In this document: piece after piece, positions 1 to 9,531 of the stretch
How positions within the stretch are numbered: the first letter of the stretch is position 1
Layout of the letters: each line of letters starts with the position of its first letter
DNA from: an uncultured Pelagibacteraceae bacterium
GTDB lineage: Bacteria; Pseudomonadota; Alphaproteobacteria; Pelagibacterales; Pelagibacteraceae
Reading direction: 5' to 3'
DNA: 28,622 nt
Assembly (NCBI GenBank): GCA_902602105.1
Contig: CACKPP010000006.1
Location: 1 to 28,622 of the forward strand
The notes under the pieces: generated by a model
Told to the model about the DNA's origin: nothing
Databases searched by the model: none
What the model saw: only the letters and a program-made list of their open reading frames with translations
Position numbers and translations under genes: made by a program

Positions 1-1
1 C

Positions 2-3000
2 GATAATCATGTTTATTCAAAAGAAATGGAACATGATGCTTGTGGTGTAGGATTAATAGCATCTACAGAGGGAAAAAAATCTAGAGCTGTTGTTGAATAT
101 GGGATTGAAGCTTTGAAAGCTGTTTGGCATAGAGGTGCGGTAGATGCAGATGGTAAAACAGGAGATGGAGCAGGAATACATTTAGAAATACCAAAAGATT
201 TTTTCATAGAAAAAATAGAAGTGACAGGACATGATTATGATAACTCTGAGATTTGCGTTGGTATGATTTTTTTGCCAAGAAATGACTATTCAGCACAAGA
301 AAGTTGTAAAACTATTGTAGAAAGTGAACTAACTAAAAATGATTTTAGTATTTATGGGTGGAGACAAGTACCAGTAAATCCAAAAGTTTTAGGTGAAAAA
401 GCTCTACAAACAATGCCTGAAATCATCCAAGTTTTATTTAAATCCAACGACACAAATTTGCTAGATAAAGAACTGGATAGAAAAATTTATGAGACTAGAA
501 AAAAAATTGAAAACAAAGCTTTTAATTTATCTTTAAATAACTTTTACATCTGCTCTATAAGTTCTAAGTCAATTATTTATAAAGGAATGTTTTTAGCAGA
601 AGCGATATCGGATTTTTTTTTAGATTTAAAAGATGAAAGATTTATATCTAGATATGCTATTTTTCATCAAAGGTTTTCAACTAATACCGCCCCTAGTTGG
701 AGTTTAGCCCAACCATTCAGGGCAGTCGCTCACAACGGAGAAATTAATACTTACAAGGGAAATAAAAACTGGATGAAAGTTCATGAACAAGAAATGAGTA
801 GTCCACTTTTTGAAAATGTAGATAATTTAAAACCAGTTATACAAAAAGGTGTTTCAGATTCAGCTGCTCTAGATAATGTTTTTGAATTATTGAATAAATC
901 AGGTCAACCAGCTCCTTTGGCTAAACTGATGTTAATTCCAGATGCATGGTCAAAAAAAAATAAAACTCTTCCAAAAGCTCATCAACAATTATTTAATTTT
1001 TTAAATAGTACAATGGAGCCATGGGATGGACCTGCAGCAATAGCTGCAACAGATAATGAATGGGTAATTGCTGCTAATGACAGAAATGGTTTAAGGCCAC
1101 TAAGATATACAATTACAAAAGACAAACTTCTTTTTGCTGGTTCAGAAAGTGGGATGATAGAGCTAAATGAAAAAAAAATTTTATCAAAAGGAAGGTTGGG
1201 TCCAGGTGAGATTATAGGGGTAAGAATTGAAAAAGGAAAAGTTTTTTCAAATGATCAAATCAAAGATTATTTAGCTAAAGAATTTAAACATTTTAATTCA
1301 CAGATAGTTGATTTAGATGAAAAACTAACAATTTCTAAAGAGAAAAATATTTTTGATGGAGAAGACTTAAGAAGAAGACAGCATACTTTTGGAATAAGTT
1401 TAGAAGATTTAGAATTAATTTTACACCCTATGGCCGAAGATGCAAAAGAAGCAACAGGTTCTATGGGTGACGATACTCCTCTGGCTGTGTTATCTGATAA
1501 ATATAGACCTCTTTATCATTTTTTTAGACAAAATTTTAGTCAAGTAACAAATCCTCCAATTGACTCATTGAGAGAAAATAAAGTCATGAGTTTAAAAACA
1601 AGATTTGGAAATTTAGGGAATATTTTAGATTTTGACACCTTAACTAAAGAAAATATCTATGTTTTAAATAGTCCAATATTATCAAACTCACAATTTAACA
1701 AATTTATAAATTTTTTTGGAAAAAATTCATTATCTATAGACTGTACTTTTTCGATTGAAGAAAATTTGATGAGTGCAATTGAGAGAATTCAAAAAGATTC
1801 TGAAATTGCTGTGAGACAAGGAATAACACAAATAATTTTAAGTGATAAAAAACTCTCTTCTAAAAAGCTACCATTACCAATGTTATTATGTGTTGGAGCT
1901 ATAAATACTTTTTTAATCGAAAAAAAATTAAGAGGTTATGTCTCTATTAACGTTCAATCTGGTGAAGCATTAGATACACATTCATTTGCTACATTAATTG
2001 GAGTAGGCGCAACAACAGTAAATCCTTACCTGGCCTTTGACAGCTTGTATCAAAGATATGAAAAAAAATTATTTGGTCAGTATAGTTTTGATGATTGTGT
2101 TCAAAGATACATTAAATCTGTTAATGCTGGTCTTTTAAAAATAATGTCTAAGATGGGCATATCTGTATTAAGTTCATACAGAGGTGGATGTAATTTTGAG
2201 ACAGTTGGATTAAGTAGAACTATTGTGGATGATTATTTTCCAGGAGTAACATCAAAAATTTCTGGAATTGGATTGACAGGTATAGAAAAAAAAATACGCC
2301 AAATCCATAAAGAAGCATTTGAAAGTACAGATACAGTTTTACCTATCGGAGGAATATATAGATATAGAAAAAATGGTGAAACACATCAATATCAAGGAAG
2401 ATTAATTCATTTATTACAAAGTGCAGTAGGTTCAAATTCTTATTCTACTTATAAGAAGTATGTTGAAGGAATATACAATTTACCACCAATTAATTTAAGA
2501 GATTTAATTAATTTTAGAAAAAAAAAATTAGGTCATCCAATAGAAATATCTGAAGTTGAGCCTATAGAAAAAATACTAAAAAGATTTGGTAGTGGGAGTA
2601 TGTCACATGGAGCACTGTCAAAAGAGGCACATGAAACATTAGCAATAGGAATGAATAGAATTAAAGGAGCTTCTTGTAGTGGAGAAGGTGGAGAGGATGC
2701 AAATAGATTTAAAGTCATGGATAGTGGAGATAGTGCAAATTCTAGAGTTAAACAAATTGCCTCTGCAAGATTTGGTGTTACTGTAAATTACTTAAATAAT
2801 TGTAATGAAATAGAAATTAAAATCGCTCAAGGTGCAAAACCAGGTGAAGGTGGTCAGTTACCAGGTTTTAAAGTTACAGATGAAATAGCAAGACTTAGAC
2901 ACTCAACTCCTGGAGTTACACTGATTTCTCCACCACCACATCATGATATTTATTCAATAGAAGATTTAGCTCAATTAATTTACGATTTAAAACAAATAAA

Positions 3001-4471
3001 CCCGTATGCAAGAATCGGTGTTAAGTTGGTTGCTTCATCTGGAGTAGGTACTATCGCTGCAGGTGTCGCTAAAGCTAAAGCAGATATTATTTTAATTTCA
3101 GGTCATAATGGTGGAACTGGTGCGACTCCACAAACAAGTGTGAAATATGTTGGGATACCTTGGGAAATGGGTCTTACAGAGGCTAATCAAGTTCTTACAT
3201 TAAATAACTTAAGACATAAAGTCACCTTAAGAACAGATGGTGGTATAAAAACCGGTAGAGATGTTGTTATTGCAGCAATGATGGGAGCCGAAGAGTATGG
3301 AGTAGCCACAACAGCATTGGTAGCAATGGGATGTATAATGGTAAGACAATGTCATTCAAATACTTGTCCGGTAGGAGTATGTACTCAAGATGAAAAATTA
3401 AGAGATAAATTTACAGGAACTCCAGATAAAGTTGTAAACTTATTTACTTTTATTGCATCTGAAGTAAGGGAAATTTTAGCTGAATTAGGCTTTAAATCTT
3501 TGAACGATATAATTGGAAGAACTGATTTATTAATGCAGGTGAATAAAGCCTCGCCTAATTTAGATGACTTAGATCTAAATCCATTATTTGTTCAAGCTGA
3601 TCCAGGAAACAACAAAAGGTATTGTGAAATAGCAAAAATTAATAATGTGCCTGATACATTAGATCAAGAGATTTGGCCTGAAATTGAACATGCTTTAGAT
3701 ACTTCTGAAAACATTAAAAAAGAATTTATTATTAAGAATACTAATAGAGCAGTTGGCACAAGAATTTCTCATCATCTTTATAAGAAATTCGGTTACGAAA
3801 AATTAAAAGAAAATTTTCTTACATTAAACTTTAGAGGTTCAGCGGGACAATCTTTTGGTGCTTTTTCCTCTAAAGGATTAAAACTCAATCTTAAAGGAGA
3901 TGCAAATGATTATGTTGGAAAAGGTTTGTCAGGTGCTACAATTTCAATAAAACTCCCAGACGAAAGTAATTTAGTTTCTAACGATAACACAATCATTGGT
4001 AATACAGTTCTCTATGGTGCTACCTCTGGTAAACTTTTTGCTGCAGGTCAAGCTGGAGATAGATTTGCAGTTAGAAATTCTGGCGCAACAACTGTGATAG
4101 AAGGATGCGACTCAAATGGATGCGAATATATGACAGGAGGAATAGTTGTTATTCTTGGTGAAGTTGGTGATAATTTTGCAGCTGGCATGACAGGAGGTAT
4201 GGCATTTATTTATGACAAATCCAAAGAATTTGAAAAAAAAGTAAATCCAGAATCTGTAGTTTGGCAGAACGTAGAAACAGAATATTGGATAAACTTTTTA
4301 AAGAGTTTGGTTTTAGAACATTCTGAAGAAACTGGGTCATCTTTATCAAAAAGTATAATTAATAATTTTGATGAAGAAATAATAAATTTTGTTCAAGTTT
4401 GTCCAAAAGAAATGATAGATAAGATTAAAAACCCAATTTCATTTAAGTCTAAAATAAAAGAAGTTAGCTAA
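2..4471 (+). CDS. gltB: Glutamate synthase, large (GOGAT) subunit, 5'-partial
   Basis: Transfers the amide nitrogen of glutamine to 2-oxoglutarate, giving two glutamates; it works with the small subunit GltD, which is not in this window. The frame is open back to the left edge. The ATG at 26 lies only five codons before the Cys nucleophile (EHDACGVG, 41-43 for Cys), and upstream codons encode plausible sequence, so the true start is probably just outside. Numbered from that ATG, the order is a class II glutamine amidotransferase domain (from Cys6 to about 420), a central domain (about 450-740), the FMN-binding synthase barrel (about 790-1170) and the GXGXG beta-helix domain (about 1230-1430). 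Cys1103, Cys1109 and Cys1114 have the spacing of the 3Fe-4S ligands of bacterial GltB. Length (1481+ residues) is normal. The stop overlaps the convergent hydrolase by 8 bp. Identification is very secure. Confidence 0.97.
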   Translation, partial: DNHVYSKEMEHDACGVGLIASTEGKKSRAVVEYGIEALKAVWHRGAVDADGKTGDGAGIHLEIPKDFFIEKIEVTGHDYDNSEICVGMIFLPRNDYSAQESCKTIVESELTKNDFSIYGWRQVPVNPKVLGEKALQTMPEIIQVLFKSNDTNLLDKELDRKIYETRKKIENKAFNLSLNNFYICSISSKSIIYKGMFLAEAISDFFLDLKDERFISRYAIFHQRFSTNTAPSWSLAQPFRAVAHNGEINTYKGNKNWMKVHEQEMSSPLFENVDNLKPVIQKGVSDSAALDNVFELLNKSGQPAPLAKLMLIPDAWSKKNKTLPKAHQQLFNFLNSTMEPWDGPAAIAATDNEWVIAANDRNGLRPLRYTITKDKLLFAGSESGMIELNEKKILSKGRLGPGEIIGVRIEKGKVFSNDQIKDYLAKEFKHFNSQIVDLDEKLTISKEKNIFDGEDLRRRQHTFGISLEDLELILHPMAEDAKEATGSMGDDTPLAVLSDKYRPLYHFFRQNFSQVTNPPIDSLRENKVMSLKTRFGNLGNILDFDTLTKENIYVLNSPILSNSQFNKFINFFGKNSLSIDCTFSIEENLMSAIERIQKDSEIAVRQGITQIILSDKKLSSKKLPLPMLLCVGAINTFLIEKKLRGYVSINVQSGEALDTHSFATLIGVGATTVNPYLAFDSLYQRYEKKLFGQYSFDDCVQRYIKSVNAGLLKIMSKMGISVLSSYRGGCNFETVGLSRTIVDDYFPGVTSKISGIGLTGIEKKIRQIHKEAFESTDTVLPIGGIYRYRKNGETHQYQGRLIHLLQSAVGSNSYSTYKKYVEGIYNLPPINLRDLINFRKKKLGHPIEISEVEPIEKILKRFGSGSMSHGALSKEAHETLAIGMNRIKGASCSGEGGEDANRFKVMDSGDSANSRVKQIASARFGVTVNYLNNCNEIEIKIAQGAKPGEGGQLPGFKVTDEIARLRHSTPGVTLISPPPHHDIYSIEDLAQLIYDLKQINPYARIGVKLVASSGVGTIAAGVAKAKADIILISGHNGGTGATPQTSVKYVGIPWEMGLTEANQVLTLNNLRHKVTLRTDGGIKTGRDVVIAAMMGAEEYGVATTALVAMGCIMVRQCHSNTCPVGVCTQDEKLRDKFTGTPDKVVNLFTFIASEVREILAELGFKSLNDIIGRTDLLMQVNKASPNLDDLDLNPLFVQADPGNNKRYCEIAKINNVPDTLDQEIWPEIEHALDTSENIKKEFIIKNTNRAVGTRISHHLYKKFGYEKLKENFLTLNFRGSAGQSFGAFSSKGLKLNLKGDANDYVGKGLSGATISIKLPDESNLVSNDNTIIGNTVLYGATSGKLFAAGQAGDRFAVRNSGATTVIEGCDSNGCEYMTGGIVVILGEVGDNFAAGMTGGMAFIYDKSKEFEKKVNPESVVWQNVETEYWINFLKSLVLEHSEETGSSLSKSIINNFDEEIINFVQVCPKEMIDKIKNPISFKSKIKEVS

Positions 4472-5210
4472 TAATTAATTTTAATTCTTTTTTTAATAAA
4501 TTTAAATGTTTAGTAGATGACAAACTATGATCACCATTTTTTATAATTACTAATTTTTTTTTGGCATTTTTAAAAATCTTCAAAATTTTTTTTGAATAAT
4601 CTACAGGTACAGAATTATCTTTATTACCGTGCACCATGGTTACTTTTATATTTTGATATATTCTTTTATTCAAAACTTTGTTTTTTCTTCCATCATTAAT
4701 TAATTGAAGAGTAATTGGATATTCATAATCACCATGTTTTAAATTTATTATTCCATTTTTCATTATTTCTTGTTTCATTTTTTTTGAAAATTTTTTCCAC
4801 ATTAAATTTTCTAAAAATTCAGGTGCTGACCCAATTCCTAAAAAACCCACAATTTGTTTTTTAAAAAATTTGAATTGATTTAAAGAAATCCAAGATCCCA
4901 TACTTGAACCAACTAAAATAATCTTATTTTTTTTAACAATTTTTTTAATTAATAAATTTGTTTCTCTAGACCATTTAGAGATATTACCATTTATAAATTC
5001 TCCAGTTGATTTTCCATGACCAGAATATTCTATTGCGAGGAAGCCTAGCCTGTTTTTCTTAGCAAAATTTAAAAAGGCCCTTGGTTTTCGTCCATCTAAA
5101 TCAGACATAAATCCATGTAAAAAAACAATGTAGTCACTATTTTTTTGGTTAAGTGTTAAGTATCGGATCTTTTTAGATCTGGTTAATCTTAAATAGTTAA
5201 AATTAGTCAT
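4464..5210 (-). CDS. Alpha/beta hydrolase, ABHD10-like serine esterase/thioesterase
   Basis: A 248-residue single-domain alpha/beta hydrolase. Visible parts are the oxyanion-side HGFMSD motif (32-37), an EYSGHGKSTG stretch (61-70), the nucleophile elbow GSSMG with Ser103, and a likely acid and base in HGNKDNSVP (Asp198) and NGDHS (His228). The YSGHGxSxG plus KW plus GSSMGxW pattern resembles the ABHD10 / mycophenolic acyl-glucuronide esterase branch, which includes protein-deacylating thioesterases. The exact substrate cannot be read from sequence. There is no signal peptide, so it is probably cytoplasmic. It converges on gltB with an 8-bp stop overlap and diverges from the GT4 gene across 42 bp. 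Fold and catalytic triad are secure; function beyond 'esterase' is inference. Confidence 0.85.
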   Translation of the reverse strand: MTNFNYLRLTRSKKIRYLTLNQKNSDYIVFLHGFMSDLDGRKPRAFLNFAKKNRLGFLAIEYSGHGKSTGEFINGNISKWSRETNLLIKKIVKKNKIILVGSSMGSWISLNQFKFFKKQIVGFLGIGSAPEFLENLMWKKFSKKMKQEIMKNGIINLKHGDYEYPITLQLINDGRKNKVLNKRIYQNIKVTMVHGNKDNSVPVDYSKKILKIFKNAKKKLVIIKNGDHSLSSTKHLNLLKKELKLIIS

Positions 5211-5234
5211 TAAAGTTTATTAGTTTTGTCTATT

Positions 5235-5244
5235 ATTATATAAT
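5235..5244. promoter_or_regulatory. Divergent overlapping -10 boxes (ATTATATAAT palindrome)
   Basis: The 42-bp gap between the hydrolase and GT4 starts holds a perfect 10-bp palindrome. It gives TATAAT at 5239-5244 on + and TATAAT at 5240-5235 on -. Spacing would place the + start site near 5251, two bases before the GT4 ATG, and the - start site near 5228. No good -35 match was found on either strand, and the DNA is AT-rich, so this is a candidate only. Confidence 0.35.
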
Positions 5245-5252
5245 CTTATCTA

Positions 5253-6407
5253 ATGTCGTCTAATATAAAAGTTTTACAAGTGATACCTAGATTAGGATAT
5301 GGGGGAGCCGAAACAGGGTGTTATGATATTGCTCACTATTTACCAGAAAATAATTGTAAATCTTTTATAGTAACTAGCGGAGGAGAGTTAACAAAATTTA
5401 TTGATAAAAAAAAAGTTAAATTAATTAGACTTCCCGTACATTCTAAGAATCCTATATTGATATTTTTAAATGCAGTAATTTTGGTTGGAATTATTTTATT
5501 TTACAATATTTCGATAGTACATGCGAGAAGTCGTGCGCCAGCTTGGTCATGTTTATTGGCAACAAAATTAACTAGAAGAAAATTTGTCACTACATTTCAT
5601 GGTACTTACAATTTTAGTAGCAATTTAAAAAAAATTTATAATTCTGTTATGGTTAGATCAGATTTAATAATTGCTGGATCAAATTTTATTTTTTCACATA
5701 TAAAGGAAAATTATTCAGAATTTTTAAAGTTGAAAAAAAAATTTATGGTAATTTTTAGAGGAATAAATGTAGATTATTTTGACCCATCTACAAAAATAGA
5801 AGATGATGAAAAAAAACTTCTTCAAAAATGGGAAATTAATAAAGAAAAAAAAATTATTTTAGTACCTGGAAGACTTACTTCCTGGAAAGGACAGGAGATG
5901 CTTATAGAGGCAATTAATTTAGTAAAAATTGATTTAGGGTATGAAGCATTTCATGTTGTTATATTGGGAAGTGATCAAGGAAGAGATTTGTATAAAAAAA
6001 AATTAGTTCGTTTAACTGAACAATATCGTTTAACCAACCAAATCAAATTTATAGACCATTGTAAAGATATGGCCCTAGCCTACAAAGTTTCTGACATTGT
6101 TATTTCTCCTTCTATAGAACCTGAAGCATTTGGTAGAGTTGCTGTTGAAGCACAGTCAATGGAAAAATTAATTATTGCTAGTAATATTGGTGGGTCAAAT
6201 GAAACAATCATCAATGAAAAAACTGGTTTTTTATTTGATGCTGGAGATGCAAACGCTCTAAGCAAAAAAATTATAAGTGTAATAACAATGGATGAAATAT
6301 CCATCCAATTAATAGGCAAAGAAGGAAGAAAAAACGTAATAAATAAATTTAATGTTGAAAAAATGTGTTTTTCTACTTATTCAGAGTATAAAAGATTACT
6401 AAATTAA
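5253..6407 (+). CDS. Glycosyltransferase family 4 (GT-B fold)
   Basis: A 384-residue retaining glycosyltransferase that would move a sugar from a nucleotide donor onto a lipid- or glycan-linked acceptor, probably at the inner membrane in lipopolysaccharide or other envelope glycan assembly. The N-terminal half has the GYGGAE acceptor-side glycine loop (residues 16-21) and a hydrophobic stretch (about 67-85). The C-terminal half has PGRLTSWKG and the E-x7-E donor motif with Glu291 and Glu299 in EPEAFGRVAVE, followed by ASNIGGSNE. This is typical GT4. It is the first gene of a long + strand block, and its TAA is followed directly by the thrS ATG with no spacer. Donor and acceptor cannot be told from sequence. 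Confidence 0.9.
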   Translation: MSSNIKVLQVIPRLGYGGAETGCYDIAHYLPENNCKSFIVTSGGELTKFIDKKKVKLIRLPVHSKNPILIFLNAVILVGIILFYNISIVHARSRAPAWSCLLATKLTRRKFVTTFHGTYNFSSNLKKIYNSVMVRSDLIIAGSNFIFSHIKENYSEFLKLKKKFMVIFRGINVDYFDPSTKIEDDEKKLLQKWEINKEKKIILVPGRLTSWKGQEMLIEAINLVKIDLGYEAFHVVILGSDQGRDLYKKKLVRLTEQYRLTNQIKFIDHCKDMALAYKVSDIVISPSIEPEAFGRVAVEAQSMEKLIIASNIGGSNETIINEKTGFLFDAGDANALSKKIISVITMDEISIQLIGKEGRKNVINKFNVEKMCFSTYSEYKRLLN

Positions 6408-8324
6408 ATGCCTAAAATTACATTACCAGATGGAAACAATTTAGATTTTCCGAAAAATGTTACTGGACTAGAAGTAGCCGAAAAAATTAGTAAATCATTG
6501 GCTAAACAAGCTATGGTTATAAGTATTGATGGAGAACTAAAAGATTTAGATTTTTTAATTGAAAAAAATTGTTCTATACAAATATTTACTTCAAAAACCG
6601 ATGAAGGTCTTGAAACGATCAGACATGATACAGCACATATTTTGGCGATGGCTGTTCAGGAGCTATTCCCCGGAACTCAAGTTACGATTGGTCCAGTCAT
6701 AGAAAATGGTTTCTATTACGATTTTGCCAGAAAAGAACCTTTCACCGAAGATGATTTAAAAAAGATAGAAGAAAAAATGAAAGAAATAGTTGATCGTGAT
6801 GAAAAAACAAAGAGAGAAGTTTGGAGCAGGGATAAAGCAGTAAAACATTTTAAGCAAAAAGGAGAAATATATAAGGCTGAACTAATTGAGAGCATTCCAC
6901 AAAATGAAGAAGTATCAATTTATTTTCATGGTGATTGGCACGATCTATGTAGGGGACCACATTTATCTTCAACGGGTAAAATTGGAAAATTTTTTAAACT
7001 TACAAAAGTAGCTGGTGCTTACTGGAGAGGAGACTCAAATAATGAAATGCTTCAAAGAATATACGGAACTAGTTGGGCTTCCCAGAAAGACTTGGATGAT
7101 TATTTAAAAAGAATTCAAGAAGCTGAGAAAAGAGATCATAGAAAATTGGGCAAGGAAATGGATTTATTTCACTTTAGAGAGGAAAGTCCCGGGTCAGTTT
7201 TTTGGCATGAAAGGGGTTGGGCATTATTTCAAAAATTAATTGATTATATGAGAATGAAACAAGATATGGCTGGTTATAAAGAAATAAATACCCCAGAAGT
7301 TTTGGACCGAACTCTTTGGGAAAAATCAGGACACTGGGAAAAGTTTGGTGAAAATATGTATACTTCAACTACCCCAGATGAGAAAGTTTTTGCAATTAAA
7401 CCAATGAACTGTCCAGGCTGTGTAGAAGTTTTTAATCAAGGTCTTAAAAGTTATAAAGATTTACCTTTAAAAATGTCTGAATTTGGAAAAGTACATCGTT
7501 ACGAACCATCTGGTGCATTACATGGTTTATTAAGAGTTAGAGCATTCACACAAGATGATGCTCATATATTTTGTACTGAAGATCAAATTACAAAAGAATG
7601 TCTGATAGTAACAAATCTTATTTTAGAAATTTATAAAGACTTAGGTTTTGAAAATGTTATTCTTAAATATTCTGATAGACCAAATTTAAGAGTCGGAGAT
7701 GATAGTGTATGGGACAAGGCCGAAACTGCTTTGCTAGAGGCTGTAAAAGCTACCAAGTTACAATATAGCATTAACAAAGGTGAGGGTGCCTTTTATGGAC
7801 CAAAAATAGAATTTGTTTTACGAGATGCTATTGGAAGAGATTGGCAATGTGGAACTTTACAAGTTGATTTTAATTTACCAGGTAGACTGGGAGCCTCATA
7901 CGTTGACAAAGATGGCTCAAAAAAAATTCCAGTTATGCTACATAGAGCATTATTTGGTTCATTAGAGAGATTTATTGGAATTTTAATTGAAAACTATGCT
8001 GGTAAATTTCCGTTTTGGATTTCTCCATTGCAAACTGTTGTAATTCCAATCTCAGAGGACTTTGAAGATTATGCAATTAAAGTATATGAGAAAATTAAAA
8101 AAGCAGGTATTAGCTCATCAGTAGATTTAAAAAAAAATAACTTAAATAATAAAATTAGAGAACATTCATTAGCTAAAATCCCTCTTTTATTAATTTGTGG
8201 TAAAAAAGAAGTTGACAGTAACTCAGTAACCATTAGAAGATTGGACTCTAATAAACAAGAAAATATGGAACTAAATTTATTTTTAAAAACATTTTCTGCT
8301 TTAAACAAAGCATCTTCAAACTAA
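6408..8324 (+). CDS. thrS: Threonyl-tRNA synthetase
   Basis: Charges tRNA-Thr with threonine and hydrolyses mischarged Ser-tRNA-Thr. The 638 residues show the full bacterial layout: TGS domain (about 1-62), editing domain with His73 and His77 (HDTAH) and Cys181/His185 (CRGPH), then the class II catalytic core and anticodon-binding domain (about 535-635). The catalytic zinc ligands are visible as Cys335 (NCPGC), His386 (DDAHIFC) and His512 (MLHRALFGS), each one residue on from the E. coli numbering. Motif 2 is VHRYEPSGALHG. It starts directly at the stop of the GT4 gene and ends directly at the infC GTG, so the genes are probably cotranscribed and may be translationally coupled. Nothing appears missing. 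Confidence 0.98.
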   Translation: MPKITLPDGNNLDFPKNVTGLEVAEKISKSLAKQAMVISIDGELKDLDFLIEKNCSIQIFTSKTDEGLETIRHDTAHILAMAVQELFPGTQVTIGPVIENGFYYDFARKEPFTEDDLKKIEEKMKEIVDRDEKTKREVWSRDKAVKHFKQKGEIYKAELIESIPQNEEVSIYFHGDWHDLCRGPHLSSTGKIGKFFKLTKVAGAYWRGDSNNEMLQRIYGTSWASQKDLDDYLKRIQEAEKRDHRKLGKEMDLFHFREESPGSVFWHERGWALFQKLIDYMRMKQDMAGYKEINTPEVLDRTLWEKSGHWEKFGENMYTSTTPDEKVFAIKPMNCPGCVEVFNQGLKSYKDLPLKMSEFGKVHRYEPSGALHGLLRVRAFTQDDAHIFCTEDQITKECLIVTNLILEIYKDLGFENVILKYSDRPNLRVGDDSVWDKAETALLEAVKATKLQYSINKGEGAFYGPKIEFVLRDAIGRDWQCGTLQVDFNLPGRLGASYVDKDGSKKIPVMLHRALFGSLERFIGILIENYAGKFPFWISPLQTVVIPISEDFEDYAIKVYEKIKKAGISSSVDLKKNNLNNKIREHSLAKIPLLLICGKKEVDSNSVTIRRLDSNKQENMELNLFLKTFSALNKASSN

Positions 8325-8870
8325 GTGGCAGATTTTAAACAAAATTATTTTCAAAGAAGAACTAAAGATCGTGGTCCCAGATCTAATAATAGGATCTCAT
8401 CTCCCGAGGTTCAGGTCATTGCAAGCGATGGTGAAAATTTAGGTACCCTTAATACTAATGAAGCGATATCTATGGCAAAAAACCAAGGCCTTGATTTAAT
8501 AGAAATTGCTCCAAATGCTAATCCTCCTGTGTGCAAAATAATGGATATGGGTAAATTCAAATATGATGCCCAAAAAAAAGCAAACCTTGCAAAAAAGAAA
8601 CAAAAGATTATTGCACTTAAAGAAATAAAAATGAGACCTGTAACTGAAACTCACGATTATGAATTTAAAGTTAAAAATGCAAAAAAATTTATTGCAAAAG
8701 GTGATAAAGTGAAATTTACAATTAGATTTAAAGGTCGTGAACTTCAACATTCACATCTTGGAAATGAATTAATGACTAAAATTAAAGATGATATGAAAGA
8801 TATTGGTAAAGTAGAATTACACCCAAAATTTGATGGCAAACAAATGATTATGGTAATTCAGCCTTTATAG
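8325..8870 (+). CDS. infC: Translation initiation factor IF-3
   Basis: Binds the 30S subunit, prevents premature 50S joining and checks the start codon-initiator tRNA pairing. The 181-residue protein has the N-terminal domain (about 20-90, with VQVIASDGENLG and PPVCKIMDMGKFKY), a lysine-rich linker and the C-terminal domain (about 95-181, ending KFDGKQMIMVIQPL). The start is GTG, placed directly after the thrS TAA with no Shine-Dalgarno sequence in front. In E. coli infC uses the rare AUU start, which allows autoregulation; here the non-ATG start is milder and regulation by IF-3 is only a guess. thrS-infC-rpmI-rplT-pheST is the classical order. Confidence 0.97.
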   Translation: MADFKQNYFQRRTKDRGPRSNNRISSPEVQVIASDGENLGTLNTNEAISMAKNQGLDLIEIAPNANPPVCKIMDMGKFKYDAQKKANLAKKKQKIIALKEIKMRPVTETHDYEFKVKNAKKFIAKGDKVKFTIRFKGRELQHSHLGNELMTKIKDDMKDIGKVELHPKFDGKQMIMVIQPL

Positions 8871-8883
8871 GCCTTAATAGAGG

Positions 8884-8912
8884 TTGTAAATTTTCACCAT
8901 TCTTTGTATAAC
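8884..8912 (+). promoter_or_regulatory. Sigma-70-type promoter for rpmI-rplT
   Basis: In the 53-bp infC-rpmI gap, TTGTAA (8884-8889) and TATAAC (8907-8912) are separated by exactly 17 bp. The start site would fall near 8919, five bases before the rpmI ATG. The spacing and match are good for such AT-rich DNA, and an internal promoter before rpmI would free ribosomal protein supply from thrS-infC. There is no experimental support. Confidence 0.5.
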
Positions 8913-8923
8913 GTCGAAAAATT

Positions 8924-9130
8924 ATGCCAAAACTAAAAACAAAAAGCTCAGCGAAAAAAAGATTTAAGATATCAGCCAAAGGCAAAGTTATGATGGCTCA
9001 AGCTGGTAAGAGACATGGTATGATTAAAAGAACAAATTCTCAAATTAGAAAACTAAGGGGTACTACAGCGATGTCAAAACAAGATGGAAAAATTGTTAAA
9101 TCGTACATGCCTTACAGTTTAAGAGGTTAA
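8924..9130 (+). CDS. rpmI: 50S ribosomal protein L35
   Basis: A small, very basic 68-residue protein of the large ribosomal subunit. It begins with the typical [14 protein letters not shown], followed by a [14 protein letters not shown] segment and an SQIRKLRGT stretch. The length is normal. It starts five bases after the start site predicted for the promoter at 8884-8912, and no Shine-Dalgarno sequence is seen, so its mRNA leader may be very short. It is followed after one base by rplT. Identification is secure. Confidence 0.97.
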   Translation: MPKLKTKSSAKKRFKISAKGKVMMAQAGKRHGMIKRTNSQIRKLRGTTAMSKQDGKIVKSYMPYSLRG

Positions 9131-9131
9131 G

Positions 9132-9488
9132 ATGGCAAGAGTTAAAAGAGGTGTAACAAGCCGAGCTAAACATAAAAAAGTTTTAAAAGCTGTCAAAGGT
9201 CAGTGGGGAAGAAGAAAAAATACAATTAGAGTCGCAAAGCAAGCTATGGAAAAAGCTATGCAATATGCTTATAGAGATCGTAGAAATAAAAAAAGAGATT
9301 TTAAATCACTTTGGATACAGAGAATAAATGCAGGTGTTAGAGCTGAAGGATTGACCTATTCTAAGTTTATTAATGGATTGAATAAAAGTGGAATCAAAAT
9401 TGATAGAAAAATTCTAGCTGAAATAGCGTATGATAGCCCAGAAGCCTTTAAAACTATTGTCCAAAAAGCACAATCTTCTTTAAATTAA
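9132..9488 (+). CDS. rplT: 50S ribosomal protein L20
   Basis: Primary-binding large-subunit protein needed early in 50S assembly. The 118 residues start [19 protein letters not shown] with the usual basic N-terminal extension, followed by the globular domain ([18 protein letters not shown], about 60-77). A GAGG Shine-Dalgarno element (9123-9126) lies inside the end of rpmI, five bases before the ATG, one of the few clear ribosome sites in the window. In E. coli L20 represses rpmI-rplT translation through an mRNA pseudoknot; nothing comparable could be recognised here by eye. Confidence 0.97.
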   Translation: MARVKRGVTSRAKHKKVLKAVKGQWGRRKNTIRVAKQAMEKAMQYAYRDRRNKKRDFKSLWIQRINAGVRAEGLTYSKFINGLNKSGIKIDRKILAEIAYDSPEAFKTIVQKAQSSLN

Positions 9489-9531
9489 TCTTCACTATTG
9501 TTTTTATTTACTGAAGAAATAATCTGTAAGG

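Noticed and set aside
2533..2718. Open frames antisense to gltB, and similar ones opposite thrS, infC, pheS, pheT and lepA
   Set aside because: They lie wholly inside well-identified genes, show no family motifs and have no start signals of their own.
9489..9517. Inverted repeat TCTTCA/TGAAGA between rplT and pheS as a terminator
   Set aside because: Only 6 bp with a 17-nt loop and no following T-run; too weak to call.
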